Assembly: GCF_029946505.1 (NCBI RefSeq)
Contig: NZ_JARZHG010000007.1
Coordinates: forward strand, 62,001 to 126,000
Direction: 5' to 3'
DNA: 64,000 nt
From: Polyangium sp. y55x31
GTDB taxonomy: Bacteria > Myxococcota_A > Polyangia > Polyangiales > Polyangiaceae
Below the pieces are notes generated by a model, which saw only the letters and a program-made list of their open reading frames with translations, was not told the DNA's origin and did no database searches. This document shows, in pieces, positions 19,008 through 27,849 of this stretch; positions within the stretch are counted from its first letter, which is position 1, and every line of letters starts with the position of its first letter. The position numbers were made by a program, and so were the translations under genes.

Positions 19008-20621
19008 TCAGAACGCGGGCAGCATGACACGCGCGCCCGCGCGCACCTCGAACGTGTAGACGAGCGTGCGCGTCGCGTGCGGGCCGACGTCGACCGTGGC
19101 TCGCAAAAAACCGTCCTTGTCGAGGGAAAAACCGCCGGCGTCGGCGAGGTGGATCTCGACGTCCTCGATCTCGCTGACCGGGATCCGCTCGGTGACGACG
19201 ACCTTCCGCGCCTTGTTCGAGAGGTTCGAAAGGTACAACGTGACCTTGCGTTCGAGGCGTTGCGCGCCGGTGATCGCTTGTGTGTCGCGCTTCTCGTCCT
19301 CGCTCCTGCGCACGCGGATCGCGTCGTCCGGGCCGAAGCCGAGCTCGAAGGGCTCGCCCTTGCCCACGAAATCGAGGCGCGCGCGGCCGACGAGGCTCGC
19401 CCCGCGCGCGAGGCGCACCGGGCCCGCGAGCAGCGGACCCGCGCCTTCGAGCGTGGCCGTGGCGCGGAGGTGCGCCGCAGGCGAACGCACGGCAATGACC
19501 ACGCGCGCGAGCTCGGCCTTCACGCTCACGCGGCCGATCTCCACGCGGCACGGCCGTCCGTTCGAGGGGAGCGAGGCGCGCTCCTTGCCGGCGTAGGTGA
19601 TCGGCTCGCCGCCGTCGTCGACGCCGGGCATCTCGGAGGCGGCGCGATCGCCGCGATCGAGGCCCGCGAGCTGGATCGATTGCTCGCGCGCGGCGATGAC
19701 GATGTTGCGGCGCTCCTCGTCGGTCTTCTTGCGGCTCGCGAGCACGTCGTCCGCGAGCAGCGGCGGCGAGGCCGCGCGGGTAGGCCGCGCCGTGGAGAAG
19801 CGCAGATCGACGTCGTCCCACGATTCGCCCGTGCGTTGCCAGGCGGTCGCGTACGTGACGATTTCGATCGTGCCCGCGGTCGCGTCGGGCCCGTCCGAGA
19901 CGAGGCGCGCGAGGTGCTCGGGGCGCCAGAGCGCGCAGGGCAGGCGGTAGGTGACCTCGATCTCGACGTCGCCTGCCTCGGCCGCGTCGATCTCGACCTC
20001 GATCACGGCGTCGTACCGCGGTTTTTCCGCGCGTCCCTCGGAGAGGCGCGCCTCGGCGCGGCGACGATCGAGATCGGCCTGCGCGCGCTCCTCGCGGACG
20101 CGGGCGACCTCGTCGAGCGAAGCCTTCGCGGCCCCGTCGATCGCACGCCAGCCGTCGCGGTACGAGCCCGCGACCTCCGGATCCGACGCCTTGCGCGGGC
20201 CGAGCGAGGCGCTCTTCACCCATTGCGTGGCGAGCTCGTAATGGTGCTGGAGGCCGCGCTGCAAACGCTCGATCGATCGGTCGGCCGCGGCCACGCGATC
20301 ACGGGCTGCGCGCGCCTCGCGTTCGAGCGCCTCGATCTCCTCGCGCCCGAGCACGCGCTCCTCGTGCGCGCGCCGCAGGACGCGCGCGGAGAGCACGCGC
20401 GCCCCGCCTTTCGTGACCTTCGCTTGCACCGTGCCGTCGTCGACGAGGAGCGAGACGCCGGCGATGGCCTCCCAGCGCGCGCCTTTCTCGGCGCGGAAGG
20501 AGGCGCGACGCACGACCTCGGCGCGATCCTCGAACAAGGTGACGCGCGCGGCACGGCTCGGATGGGCGCGATCCTGCGAGGGTTCGTCCGAACGAACCTG
20601 CTCCACCACGGGCTCACTCAC
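19008..20621 (-). CDS. DUF4139 / MuiA-like protein, second copy
   Basis: A 537-residue protein that starts at a GTG overlapping the upstream gene's stop (GTGAGTGA) with GGAGGA 7 bases before it. The N-terminal part resembles DUF4140 (VTLFEDRAEVVRRASF, a barrel-start motif), then comes a coiled-coil of about 90 residues (HEERVLGREEIEALER onward), then a beta-rich DUF4139 domain with the landmark DVDLRFSTARP. It ends in a beta-sandwich (FEVRAGARVMLPAF). The family includes the Azotobacter mucoidy inhibitor MuiA; its biochemistry is unknown. No signal peptide is visible. With the upstream paralogue it forms a translationally coupled pair, perhaps a heteromer. Confidence 0.85.
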   Translation of the reverse strand: MSEPVVEQVRSDEPSQDRAHPSRAARVTLFEDRAEVVRRASFRAEKGARWEAIAGVSLLVDDGTVQAKVTKGGARVLSARVLRRAHEERVLGREEIEALEREARAARDRVAAADRSIERLQRGLQHHYELATQWVKSASLGPRKASDPEVAGSYRDGWRAIDGAAKASLDEVARVREERAQADLDRRRAEARLSEGRAEKPRYDAVIEVEIDAAEAGDVEIEVTYRLPCALWRPEHLARLVSDGPDATAGTIEIVTYATAWQRTGESWDDVDLRFSTARPTRAASPPLLADDVLASRKKTDEERRNIVIAAREQSIQLAGLDRGDRAASEMPGVDDGGEPITYAGKERASLPSNGRPCRVEIGRVSVKAELARVVIAVRSPAAHLRATATLEGAGPLLAGPVRLARGASLVGRARLDFVGKGEPFELGFGPDDAIRVRRSEDEKRDTQAITGAQRLERKVTLYLSNLSNKARKVVVTERIPVSEIEDVEIHLADAGGFSLDKDGFLRATVDVGPHATRTLVYTFEVRAGARVMLPAF

Positions 20622-22716
20622 GGCGGTTTCCTCCGACGATCTCGCTCTTGGCAGGCAGCTTGATGCGATAGGCGTAGGTGATCTTCGACTTGCCGCCCGC
20701 GGGCACCTCGACGCGGAAGCGGCGGCCGCCACGCACGGGCGCGCCGATGTCCGCTTGATCGTAGGCCTCGGACTCGGGCTCGGTGGACGTGAGCTTCACC
20801 GTGACGTCCTTGTCGTCGGTGACGGGGATCCGTTCGAGGATCTCGATCTGGATCGGGACACCAAGCGACGAGGTGAGGTCCACCGTGACGTGGTGATCGA
20901 CGACGGTGGATCCGCCGAGCAAGCCGGCCGAGCTCTCCTCGGTGCGGGCGTTTCGCGCGATGCGCACGCGATCCTCGACGCCGAGGCCGACCTGCACGTA
21001 GCCGCCTCGATCGACGGCCGCGATCTCCGCGGTCGTGACGAGCGCGCCTTCGAGGAAGACGTCGACCGGGCCGGCGCAAAGCGGCGCGCCGAGGGGATTT
21101 TCGATGCGGGCCTCACGGTAGACCTCGCTCGATTCGCGCGGAACGGCGCGGAAACGCGGGCTCGCAGGGCCCTCGCCGACCTTGACGTGCACGCGGTGCG
21201 GGCGGCCGTTCGAGGGGACGTCGCCGCGGCCCTCGGCGTCGTAACGGTGGTCGAAGCGACCGCGGGAGATGAGCGGATCCTGCGTGCGCGCGGGGTTCGG
21301 CAGAACATCGACGCGCTCGCGGGCGAGGCTCGCCTCGCGGCGGGAGGCGTCGTCGGGGACGCGTCCGAGGCGGCCGCGTCGCTGTTTGTCCTCGGCGGGG
21401 GCGAGCACGAGGGCGTCGAATTCGAGCCAGGTATCGTCGGGCTCGGGCGGCGGCGCGGGTTCGTCGTAGGCGCCGGCTCGCGTTTCTTCGAGGTAGCCCT
21501 CGGGGCCGCCTCCGCCGGCGGCGCGGAGCTCCGCGAGCGAGTACAGGACCGAGTCCTCCTCCTTCCTCGCCGCCTTTTTGGCGGGCGCAGGCGCAGAGCG
21601 AGCGGGCATCGGCATGGCGGCGGGCGCCGGCATATCCATCGGTGGTGCGAACCCCGGCGCCGGGGGCGGCGCGCCGAGCGATTGCGGCGCCACCATGACC
21701 GCCGCCCTGGGCGGCGCCGCCGCATTCGAAGGCGGAGGCGGCGGCGCCCCGGGCCGCGGAGCGGGCGGCGGCGGAACGTCGGTTCGCGCGGGGCGCGGCA
21801 TCTTCGCCATACCCGCGTCGTACGATTCGAACATCGCGTCGAGCCCAGGCGGCGGCGGGCGATACCCACGTTTCGCCGGGGGTTGCGCCCGGCCAAACCG
21901 GAGCGATTGAAGCTCGGGCAAACGCGCGTCGTGGACGAGATCGGCGGTCGAGAGGGAAAGCTCGACGTCCTTCCAGTCCTCGCCCGAGTCCTGCGCGACG
22001 AGCGCGTCGAGCTCGAGCCGCACGCGCGTCGCGTTCTTCGTGAGCCAAGCCTTGTACGTCGGCCACCAGCGCGCGGCGAGCACGACGTACTCGATTTCGA
22101 GGGACTCGATCACGCCCTGCCCCGCGCCGAGGCGCACGTGACACGCGAGGGTCGGTCGGGACGAACCCGCGCGCTCCTCGGCGCTCGCCTGCGCTTCGGC
22201 GAGCTGCGCGGCCTCGATGGCGCGGTAGACACGTTCGAGCGAGGCCTCGATCTCCGCGAGGCGTGCATCGAGCACGGCGAGCTCCTCCTGCGCGAGGCCC
22301 GAGGTCGCGAGGGCGTCCTCGATCCGCGCCCGGGGATTTGCCTGCCGGAGGCGTCGATCCATCCCGAGGTCGAAGGACAAACCGGCGAGCAGGTTGCGGC
22401 GGCCGGTGACGTGCGTCCGCGTGTCGCTGAGCGCGTCGCGCTCGGCTTCGAGGGCGCGCAGGCGTTCGCGCGCCGAGCCGCGTTTCGCCGGTCCTTCGGG
22501 AACGACGAAACGCGCGCCGACGGAGACGACCTCGCGGCCGCCCTGCGCGAGGGCGCGGAAGCTCGACGGCTCGGAGAGCGGGGTGACGCCGGGGACGACG
22601 AGCTCGCACGGCTCGCTCGGGAGCGCGGGCGGGAGCGTGACGACCCGGGTGACGAGGGCGCCGCGCGCGTGCACGACGACGCGGCGGATGCGGCTGCCGA
22701 GGGTGAGCGCGGTCAT
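20614..22716 (-). CDS. DUF4139 / MuiA-like protein, first copy with Pro-rich insert
   Basis: A 700-residue protein. The DUF4140-like start (RIRRVVVHARGALVTRVV) is followed by a helical coiled-coil region (about 80-180), the first half of DUF4139 (GEDWKDVELSLSTADL), then an insert of about 130 residues rich in Pro, Ala and Met (MDMPAPAAMPMPARSA), and the DUF4139 beta-sandwich to the C-terminus. The insert splits the DUF4139 domain, as seen in some other family members. It has no signal peptide or membrane helix. Its stop is inside the start of the shorter paralogue. Function is unknown; assembly with the second copy through the coiled coils is my inference. Confidence 0.85.
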   Translation of the reverse strand: MTALTLGSRIRRVVVHARGALVTRVVTLPPALPSEPCELVVPGVTPLSEPSSFRALAQGGREVVSVGARFVVPEGPAKRGSARERLRALEAERDALSDTRTHVTGRRNLLAGLSFDLGMDRRLRQANPRARIEDALATSGLAQEELAVLDARLAEIEASLERVYRAIEAAQLAEAQASAEERAGSSRPTLACHVRLGAGQGVIESLEIEYVVLAARWWPTYKAWLTKNATRVRLELDALVAQDSGEDWKDVELSLSTADLVHDARLPELQSLRFGRAQPPAKRGYRPPPPGLDAMFESYDAGMAKMPRPARTDVPPPPAPRPGAPPPPPSNAAAPPRAAVMVAPQSLGAPPPAPGFAPPMDMPAPAAMPMPARSAPAPAKKAARKEEDSVLYSLAELRAAGGGGPEGYLEETRAGAYDEPAPPPEPDDTWLEFDALVLAPAEDKQRRGRLGRVPDDASRREASLARERVDVLPNPARTQDPLISRGRFDHRYDAEGRGDVPSNGRPHRVHVKVGEGPASPRFRAVPRESSEVYREARIENPLGAPLCAGPVDVFLEGALVTTAEIAAVDRGGYVQVGLGVEDRVRIARNARTEESSAGLLGGSTVVDHHVTVDLTSSLGVPIQIEILERIPVTDDKDVTVKLTSTEPESEAYDQADIGAPVRGGRRFRVEVPAGGKSKITYAYRIKLPAKSEIVGGNRRE
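20629..20634 (-). promoter_or_regulatory. ribosome binding site deciding a GTG start
   Basis: GGAGGA on the minus strand, 7 bases before the GTG at 20621. It lies inside the end of the upstream DUF4139 gene. It fixes the start of the second copy and rules out the ATG at 20732, which would overlap the upstream gene by 119 bases. Confidence 0.85.
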
Positions 22717-22783
22717 GTGCGAAGGGAGGATACGCGAAATCGCGCCGCGATTGCCCGCAAATCTGCCGCGCCGAAAAGACGGG

Positions 22784-24589
22784 TCAGGGCTCGAGGCGCG
22801 CCACGAACACGTCGAGCACGCCCTGGCTCACGAGCGGCGCGGCCGCCGTGTCGAAATCGATCGTGCCGGCAAACCCGCCCGAGAGGAGCATCCTCGAATC
22901 CGGCAAGGCCGCGATGCCAAAGCCGCGCTGCGCCTCCGCGTCGCCTTCCGTCTTCGCCCAGAGGAGCGCGCCGTCGGCCCCGGCGTATTTCGCGACGAAT
23001 ACGTCGGCGGTCCCCGCGGAAGGGATCGGGCCGGCGCCGAAATCGATGGAGCCATCGAAGCTGCCGGTCACGACGACATTGCCGGCCGCATCGAACGCGA
23101 CGCCCATGCCGATCTGATCCCCGCCGGTCGTGTCGCCGAGCTTTTTTGCGAAACGGAGCGCGCCCTCGGGCTCGAAGACGACGAGGAAGGCGTCCACCGA
23201 CGTCAGGCTGGTGAGCGTCGTGTCGGCGATCGTGATCGATCCGGCGAACGTCCCGGTCACCGCAATCTCGCCCGAAGGGCCGACGGCGACCGCATACGCG
23301 CGCTGCAGGAGCGCGTCGTCGCCGAGCTTGACGCTCCATTTCGCATTCGTATCCACGCCCGAGAGCCGCGCCACGAAGGCGTCGCCGCCGCCCGCGGATT
23401 GCAGGGCGCCATTGCCGAGGCCAAAATCGAGCGACCCGTCGAATTCCCCCGCCACGACGACGTCGCCGCCCGCGAAGGCGACGCCGTAAGCCGCTTGCGG
23501 GGCAGCGTCGCCGTAGACGCGGCTCCAGATGTGTTTGCCCTCGGAGTCGAGGATGGCCACGAACACGTCGGCGCCGCTCGCCGTGCGCGGGCCGCCGCCG
23601 AACTCGACGACGCCCGAGGCCTCGCCCGCGACGGCGATCCAGCCGTCCGGCCCAGCCGCGACGGCATTCGCGAGCTGGACTTGCTCGTCGCCGAACGCGC
23701 GCGCCCATTTCACGGCGCCCGACGCGTTCACAGCGACGACGAACGGGTCGATGCCATTCGCCGCGCTCGTGATCACCTTGCCATTGCCGAAATTCATCGA
23801 GCCCTGGAACTCACCCGCGGCGATGATGTCCCCGGACGCGGCCGCGACCGCGACGCCACGCGCCGCCGCCCGGCCGCCCATCGCGGGGACCTCGAGGCTC
23901 CACGTCGAGCCGAGGCTCGCGACGCGCCGGTCCACGTACAACGTTCCGGCATTCACGGTCCGGAACGTCACGTCGCCGTCGATCACGCCGGCCGTCGCAT
24001 GGACGATTCCGTTCGTCGCCACCGCGAACGCGACATCCGAGAGCGCGCCGCCGCGGGACGCGCGGAGATCGACGGTTCCCGTGCATCCGGGCGCGGCGCC
24101 GTCGCAATCCTCGTCGGCTTCGTCGGCGCAATCCTCGGGGTGCGGCGTGACGAACGGGAGACACTGGCCGAAGGAGAGGCCGTCGGGCGCGCAGGTGCGG
24201 GCGCCCTCGGCACACGGGCCGGGCTGCCCGGTCTCGCAAGGCAACGTGTCGCCGGGCGCGCAGAGGCACTCCTCGTCCCCGCGGTCTTTGCCGTCGCAAT
24301 CCTCGTCCTCGGGCGTGAAGCAATCCTCCTTTTGGGGGACGACCTCGCCGACGCACGCGCCGAACGTGCGATCGATCCGACAAACGTGCGTACCCGACTT
24401 GCAAGCCCCGACGCCGGCCGTGCCGAGCGGGCCCGTGTAGCAGGGCGCGGACACGCCGACGGCGCAAGGCGCGTCGGGATCGTACGAGCCGTAGACGTCG
24501 AGCGCGCAGGCCGAAGGAAGCGCGGAGGCGAAGAGCGAGACGAGCCCCACGGCGGCGAGGCGCAGGTAGGTTCGTCTTCGGCAAACCAT
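22784..24589 (-). CDS. beta-propeller (SBBP-like) surface protein with Cys-rich stalk
   Basis: A 601-residue protein with a signal peptide (cleavage or lipobox near SACALDV). A Cys/Asp-rich stalk of about 130 residues has the elements CYTGPLGTAGVGACKSG and EDCADEADEDCDG, a pattern I know from many myxobacterial surface proteins. After that come about eight repeats of roughly 50 residues of the type FVARLSGVDTNAKWSVKLGDD...GVAFDAAGNVVVTGSFDGSI. These are SBBP-type beta-propeller blades, ending FVARLEP. Acidic DxDxDG clusters in the stalk may bind calcium. It is 102 bases downstream of the MutS-like gene on the same strand. Surface attachment is likely; the ligand is unknown. Confidence 0.85.
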   Translation of the reverse strand: MVCRRRTYLRLAAVGLVSLFASALPSACALDVYGSYDPDAPCAVGVSAPCYTGPLGTAGVGACKSGTHVCRIDRTFGACVGEVVPQKEDCFTPEDEDCDGKDRGDEECLCAPGDTLPCETGQPGPCAEGARTCAPDGLSFGQCLPFVTPHPEDCADEADEDCDGAAPGCTGTVDLRASRGGALSDVAFAVATNGIVHATAGVIDGDVTFRTVNAGTLYVDRRVASLGSTWSLEVPAMGGRAAARGVAVAAASGDIIAAGEFQGSMNFGNGKVITSAANGIDPFVVAVNASGAVKWARAFGDEQVQLANAVAAGPDGWIAVAGEASGVVEFGGGPRTASGADVFVAILDSEGKHIWSRVYGDAAPQAAYGVAFAGGDVVVAGEFDGSLDFGLGNGALQSAGGGDAFVARLSGVDTNAKWSVKLGDDALLQRAYAVAVGPSGEIAVTGTFAGSITIADTTLTSLTSVDAFLVVFEPEGALRFAKKLGDTTGGDQIGMGVAFDAAGNVVVTGSFDGSIDFGAGPIPSAGTADVFVAKYAGADGALLWAKTEGDAEAQRGFGIAALPDSRMLLSGGFAGTIDFDTAAAPLVSQGVLDVFVARLEP

Positions 24590-24691
24590 GACGAGGCTCC
24601 TCGGGGCGAGGCCCCAGAGACCGAGCGAGAAAAAGCGAACACGTATTCTACGGAATCCCGGCCCCCCGGATCAACTCCGCGGCGCGTGCTG

Positions 24692-26560
24692 TCACGCGTC
24701 AGGGAGCGCGACGTTGATCCCCACGAGCCGCATGAGCCGGAGCGCGTTCGTGGTGGACACGACGCCGGGCCGGAGCACGTAATCGAACGTCATCTTCCCC
24801 TCCTCGACGTGCTCCTCGAAATGCACGTTCACGACCCGGCCGCCCGTCTGCTCGGCGAGGTCCGCGAGCGCGAGGTCGTGCGAGGTGACAGCGCCGATCG
24901 CGCCCTTGTCGAGGAGGTGGACGACGACGGCGCGCGCGCCGATGTGACGCTCGCGCGAGTTCGTTCCGTGCAGGACCTCGTCGAGGAGGAAAAAGACGGG
25001 CTCGCCGCGATCCGCCGCGTCGACCACGGATTTGAGCTTCTCGAGCTCGGCATAAAAATGGGAGACGCCCTGCTCGAGCGAGTCGCTGATCCGCATGCTC
25101 GTGCGGACCGAGAGCGGCGTCATGCGGAGGGATCGCGCGCACACGGGCGCCCCCGCCTGCGCGAGCACGGCCGCGAGGCCCATCGAGCGGAGCCACGTGC
25201 TCTTGCCGCTCATGTTGGAGCCGGTGACGAGCATCCCCCGCCCCGCGCCGTCGATCGCGAGGTCGTTGTCCCGTCGCGACTGCGCCGAAATCAGCGGATG
25301 CCCGAGCCGCTCGGCCACGAAGCACGGCGGGCCCTCCTCGACGACGGGGAACGCGAACGCGGGATGCTCGTACGCGAACGCGCCGAGGCTCGCGAGCGCC
25401 TCGATCTCGCCGAGCGCCGTGAACCAGCCTCGCACGTGGCGGCCCGCGCGCAGGCGAAAGCGCTCGAGCGCGGCGATGCAGAAGACGTCCCAGAGCAAGA
25501 CGACGTTCAAGAGCAGATGCGCGAGCCCCGAGTGCCGAAGCTCGACGAAGCCGAGGACACGCTCGAACGTGGCAAGCTCGCGGCAAGCCGAGGCGCCGTC
25601 GTCGCCGCCGAGCAAGGCAGAGCGTAGCTCGACGAGGCGCGGCGCGCGCAGCGGCTCGGCCTCGATGCGCGCGAAGAGGTCGCGGTAACGGCCAAACGGC
25701 GCCTCCTTCGACGAGGCCTGCGCGAGCACGGGCTGGATCTTCGCGCTGAGGACGAAGAGGACGACGATCTGCAGGACGAACGGCACGAGGTACGCCCGGC
25801 GGAGGATCGGCGGGAGCGCGCTCCCGAGGCCGTGCGAGAGCGCAAAAAGGCCCACGGTGAGGGGCACGAGGACGAACGCCGCGCGCACGAGCGTACGAGA
25901 CCAGCCCTCGCGGAGCACGGGCTCGGCCTCGGCCCACGCGACGAGCGGTTCCGTGGCGCGACCACGCGTCCCCGCCGAGGCGCCGATCGCAGCGAGGTCT
26001 TCGCGAAACGCAGGCAGGCCCGCGAGCTCGCGCACGGCTTCTTGTCGCGCCGCGATCTCGGCGGGCGAGGCGCGCTCGCCGATCCAGCGCGCGAGCGTCG
26101 TGGTGCCCGGCGCGGTGCGGGTCTCGTCGAGGAGGCGGAAGATCGAGGCGGATCCGAAGACGTCGAGGTCGATCGCATACGGATGCTGCGGCTCGGCCGA
26201 AGGCCCGTTCGGCAGCGCCTCGGGCAATTTGCCGGCGAGGCGAGCGAGCGAGCGGTCGACGATCCCGAGCCTCGTCTGCACCTCGGCCTCGCGCGTGACG
26301 AGCGCGCCGTGCACGGCGACGACGGCGATGAAGACGGCCCAGCCGAGCCCGACGAAGACCCAGCCGATCGTCGGCAGAGACCGGAAAAACCCGTAGCCGA
26401 GCGATCCGAGCGCGACGAGAAAGAGAAGTCCGCGGAGACCCGAGAGGCGCGCGGACCTCCGAGCGAGGTCGTCCGCTTCGGCCGCGAGCGTGTCCCTGCG
26501 GGCCCGTTGCGCGGCGTGTGGATCGGCAGAAGTCGAAGTGGTTTCGCGCGCGTCGGACAC
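24692..26560 (-). CDS. membrane-anchored MutS-like ATPase
   Basis: A 622-residue protein starting at GTG. The C-terminal third is a MutS ATPase domain: Walker A GSNMSGKST (447-455), Walker B FFLLDEVLHGTN (about 519-530), and a TSHDL switch. The middle part carries the MutS lever-like helices. The mismatch-recognition and connector domains are missing. Instead there are two membrane helices near residues 41-86 and two more in the middle (around 225-285). This matches the poorly studied MutS-related membrane ATPases, not mutS, mutL-partner or mutS2 (no Smr domain). A role in DNA repair is not supported. Divergent from coaBC with a 26-base gap. Confidence 0.85.
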   Translation of the reverse strand: MSDARETTSTSADPHAAQRARRDTLAAEADDLARRSARLSGLRGLLFLVALGSLGYGFFRSLPTIGWVFVGLGWAVFIAVVAVHGALVTREAEVQTRLGIVDRSLARLAGKLPEALPNGPSAEPQHPYAIDLDVFGSASIFRLLDETRTAPGTTTLARWIGERASPAEIAARQEAVRELAGLPAFREDLAAIGASAGTRGRATEPLVAWAEAEPVLREGWSRTLVRAAFVLVPLTVGLFALSHGLGSALPPILRRAYLVPFVLQIVVLFVLSAKIQPVLAQASSKEAPFGRYRDLFARIEAEPLRAPRLVELRSALLGGDDGASACRELATFERVLGFVELRHSGLAHLLLNVVLLWDVFCIAALERFRLRAGRHVRGWFTALGEIEALASLGAFAYEHPAFAFPVVEEGPPCFVAERLGHPLISAQSRRDNDLAIDGAGRGMLVTGSNMSGKSTWLRSMGLAAVLAQAGAPVCARSLRMTPLSVRTSMRISDSLEQGVSHFYAELEKLKSVVDAADRGEPVFFLLDEVLHGTNSRERHIGARAVVVHLLDKGAIGAVTSHDLALADLAEQTGGRVVNVHFEEHVEEGKMTFDYVLRPGVVSTTNALRLMRLVGINVALPDA

Positions 26561-26586
26561 GGCCGGAGCCTACCGCGGCGGGGGGC

Positions 26587-27849
26587 ATGTACGCTCGCCC
26601 CTTTTCGTGCAACCTTTCCGGCCCCGTGTTCGCCGCCCTGCCCTCGTCCGTCCCCCCCACGATCGTGCTCGCCGTGAGCGGGAGCATCGCCGCCTACAAG
26701 GCCGTGGAGGTCGCGCGGCTGCTGAAGAAAGCCGGGGCGCGTGTCATCCCGCTCCTCACCCGATCGGCGCGCGAGTTCGTGGGAGCTCAAACGCTCGCCG
26801 GCATCACGGGCGAGCCGGCGCACGAGGAGATGTTCGATCCGGGCTACCCCGGGGAAAAACACGTCGATCTCGCGCGCGCCGCGGACCTCGTGTTGATCGT
26901 GCCGGCGACGGCGGACCTCCTCGCGCGGCTCGCCGCAGGCCGCGCCGACGATCTGCTGACGGCGCTCGTGCTCTGCGCGCGAGGGCCCGTGCTCGCGGCG
27001 CCCGCGATGCATCCGCGCATGTGGGGGCATCCGGCGACACAACGAAACGTGGCGACGCTCGCGGCGGACGGGCGCGTATCGCTCATCGGTCCGGTCGAGG
27101 GCGAGGTGGCCTCGGGCGAACGAGGCATGGGGCGGATGGCCGATCCCGCGGAGATCGCGCACGCGGCGCTCGCAGCCGTGGAGGCGCGGGATCTCGCGGG
27201 GATCCGGATCGTCGTGACGGCGGGGCCGACCGTGGAGGATCTCGATCCGGTGCGGTTCCTCGGCAATCGATCGACGGGGAAGATGGGCTTCGCGATCGCG
27301 GAGCGCGCGGCGTCGCGGGGCGCGTCCGTGACGCTGGTCTCGGGGCCGGTCGCGCTCGGGACGCCGCGGGGCGTGAAGCGGGTCGACGTGCGGAGCGCGC
27401 TCGCGATGAAGGAGGCGCTCTGGGAGGTGATGGGCGCGGATCTCGGGCGCGCAGACGCGCTGATCATGACGGCCGCCGTGGCCGATTACCGGCCCGCCGA
27501 GCAAAGCGCGACGAAGCGCAAACGCTCGGCGGAGCCGCTCGAGATCAAGCTCGTGCCGAACCCGGATCTGCTCGCCGAGGTGGGCGCGGCGCGGACGGGG
27601 GCGCGGCCGGTGCTCGTGGGGTTCGCCGTGGAGACGGCCGACGACGCGGGGATCGTGGCGTACGCGCGGGGCAAACTGCAGGCGAAGCGCGTCGACATGG
27701 TGATCGCGAACCACGCGCAGGACTCGTTCGGCCGCGAGGACAACCGGGCGACGATCGTGACGGCGCACGGCGCGGAGGCGCTCGGAGTGATGTCGAAGCG
27801 GGATCTCGCCGATCAAATCCTCGATCGCGTGGCGCAGAGGTGCCGGTGA
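26587..27849 (+). CDS. coaBC: bifunctional phosphopantothenoylcysteine decarboxylase / synthetase
   Basis: A 420-residue CoaBC, which joins cysteine to phosphopantothenate (CTP-dependent, C-terminal half) and decarboxylates the product (FMN-dependent, N-terminal half) on the way to coenzyme A. Visible are the FMN site VSGSIAAYKA, the catalytic His in KHVDLARAADL, VPATADL, and the CoaB landmarks LDPVRFLGNRSTGKMG and AAVADYRPA. The usual PAMN motif reads PAMH, and the usual ACG of the substrate flap reads ASG, so the decarboxylase half is a variant. The stop overlaps the start of a CPBP protease gene by 4 bases. Start: ATG 26587; a GTG nearer the domain is possible. Confidence 0.93.
   Translation: MYARPFSCNLSGPVFAALPSSVPPTIVLAVSGSIAAYKAVEVARLLKKAGARVIPLLTRSAREFVGAQTLAGITGEPAHEEMFDPGYPGEKHVDLARAADLVLIVPATADLLARLAAGRADDLLTALVLCARGPVLAAPAMHPRMWGHPATQRNVATLAADGRVSLIGPVEGEVASGERGMGRMADPAEIAHAALAAVEARDLAGIRIVVTAGPTVEDLDPVRFLGNRSTGKMGFAIAERAASRGASVTLVSGPVALGTPRGVKRVDVRSALAMKEALWEVMGADLGRADALIMTAAVADYRPAEQSATKRKRSAEPLEIKLVPNPDLLAEVGAARTGARPVLVGFAVETADDAGIVAYARGKLQAKRVDMVIANHAQDSFGREDNRATIVTAHGAEALGVMSKRDLADQILDRVAQRCR

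Noticed and set aside
24692-26560. Annotating the MutS-like gene as mutS or mutS2
   Set aside because: Mismatch-recognition and Smr domains are missing and membrane helices are present.
26490-27845. A single 702-codon frame joining sequence inside coaBC to the CPBP protease
   Set aside because: The first two-thirds is the out-of-frame shadow of coaBC; the protease proper starts at the GTG that overlaps the coaBC stop.
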